DNA from: Pseudorasbora parva
Taxonomy: Eukaryota; Chordata; Actinopteri; Cypriniformes; Gobionidae
Assembly: GCF_024679245.1 (NCBI RefSeq)
Contig: NC_090184.1
Coordinates: 1,639,547-1,703,546, forward strand
Reading direction: 5' to 3'
Length of the DNA stretch: 64,000 bases
Shown here one piece after another: positions 63,331-64,000 of the stretch. The position numbers were made by a program, and so were the translations under genes. Each line of letters opens with the position of its first letter. Positions within the stretch are counted from its first letter, which is position 1. The notes beneath the pieces are model-generated. The model searched no databases. It worked only from the letters and a program-made list of their open reading frames with translations, and was not told the DNA's origin.

Positions 63331-64000
63331 TAATTAAATAGACAGATAGGGAAAATGAGCTGTTGAATTTGTCGAGTTTGAGGTGTCTTTCTGTGCTTGC
63401 CATGAACTCAATGGCATTTAGTGAACTTCCACACAGTAGACTACTGACTTCAGCGCTTTACTACAGCCCTGAATGCACGTTTTGTTTGTATTGAGTCTGA
63501 CCACAGCCCTGACTGACCCACTGACCTGATTCAGAACAAACAGCCCAGTGAATGCACAGGTCATCAGGTCAGGGGTCGCGGCACGACCCTGCACTTCAGA
63601 AACGTCTCTATGACTCTTGCTGACGGTGGAGTTTTGCTGTGATAGTGGGCACTTCCAGAGATATGATGCATTTACATCTGAAGACATAAGGAGCCATGAA
63701 CTGGACAAAAAATGAGCTTTGGTTATCAGTCACAAACACTGGTACGACTAGTGTTGGGCAAGTTACTGAAAATTAGTAATTTGTTAGAGTTACTAGTTAC
63801 TTCTTTTAAAAGTAATTGAATTACTTTACCAATTACTGTATATTAAAAGTAATTAGTTACATGGGAAAGTAACTTAAGTTACTTTTATGTCTGCTTTTTA
63901 AATGTAAATATGAACAGTACTGAACAGTCAAACACAAAAAAAATTCATTCAGCATTTCAGGTGAAGCTGAACAAGGTTGCATCAGGTTGTTTAAACCACA
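63331..64000. other. Intron 1 right edge
   Basis: About 63750-63900 starts a repeat of the TGTTGGGCAAGTTACT family (AGTTACTAGTTACTTCTTTT), cut off by or ending near the window edge. No exon 1 of wnk2 is seen. Confidence 0.5.

Overview
The window reads as vertebrate genomic DNA, most probably a cyprinid-like teleost. Coding exons are small and split by GT-AG introns. The introns are packed with fish-type DNA transposons (hAT, Tc1/mariner, piggyBac-like), DIRS retrotransposons, LINE pieces, MITEs and long CA/TG microsatellites. The teleost call is inference from repeat content and protein sequence.

Only one host gene is visible. It is a WNK (with-no-lysine) serine/threonine kinase on the minus strand, best matched to wnk2. 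Exon 1 lies beyond the right edge. I traced 19 consecutive exons from 56938 down to 6372 with matching splice phases (4368 coding bases, 1456 codons, no stop), plus two candidate exons at 374-453 and 135-278. In transcription order they encode the kinase domain from helix C onward (exons 2-6), the PF2-like autoinhibitory domain (exon 6), a WNK2-like linker (exons 7-8), a long Ser/Gln/Pro-rich middle (exons 9-13), a basic SR-like patch (exons 14-15), a second PF2-like domain with coiled coil (exons 16-17), the KRWFIICPVAE block (exons 18-19) and the C-terminal coiled coil [14 protein letters not shown] (exon 20). The C terminus runs off the left edge. The product would be the chloride-sensing kinase that activates OSR1/SPAK and through them cation-chloride cotransporters.

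Layout from left to right: 1-59 MITE end; 135-453 candidate last exons; 549-3438 non-LTR retrotransposon inserted in a GA microsatellite; 3880-5010 L2-like LINE remnant; 5154-5432 MITE; 6372-6985 exon 20; 8293-9076 Tc1-like element; 9499-9712 exons 19-18; 10170-15179 DIRS retrotransposon (minus strand); 15256-19496 exons 17-12 among MITEs; 20039-22642 hAT carrying two further hATs; 22853-27506 exons 11-9 with a 39-bp minisatellite and a piggyBac-like insert; 27645-32405 several DNA transposons; 32534-42460 exons 8-4; 43430-54562 a four-level stack of mobile elements in intron 3; 54788-56938 exons 3-2 around a Tc1-like element; 56939-64000 intron 1 with microsatellites, a Tc1-like pseudogene, a CTAGTT-rich minisatellite and an LTR-retrotransposon 3-prime end.

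I see no second host gene, no RNA gene and no CRISPR array. The most interesting material is structural. There are two DIRS elements with readable inverted terminal repeats and internal complementary regions, nested insertions dated by exact 8-bp or TTAA target duplications, a 10-kb long-inverted-repeat element, and UG-repeat tracts sitting directly on two kinase-exon acceptors.
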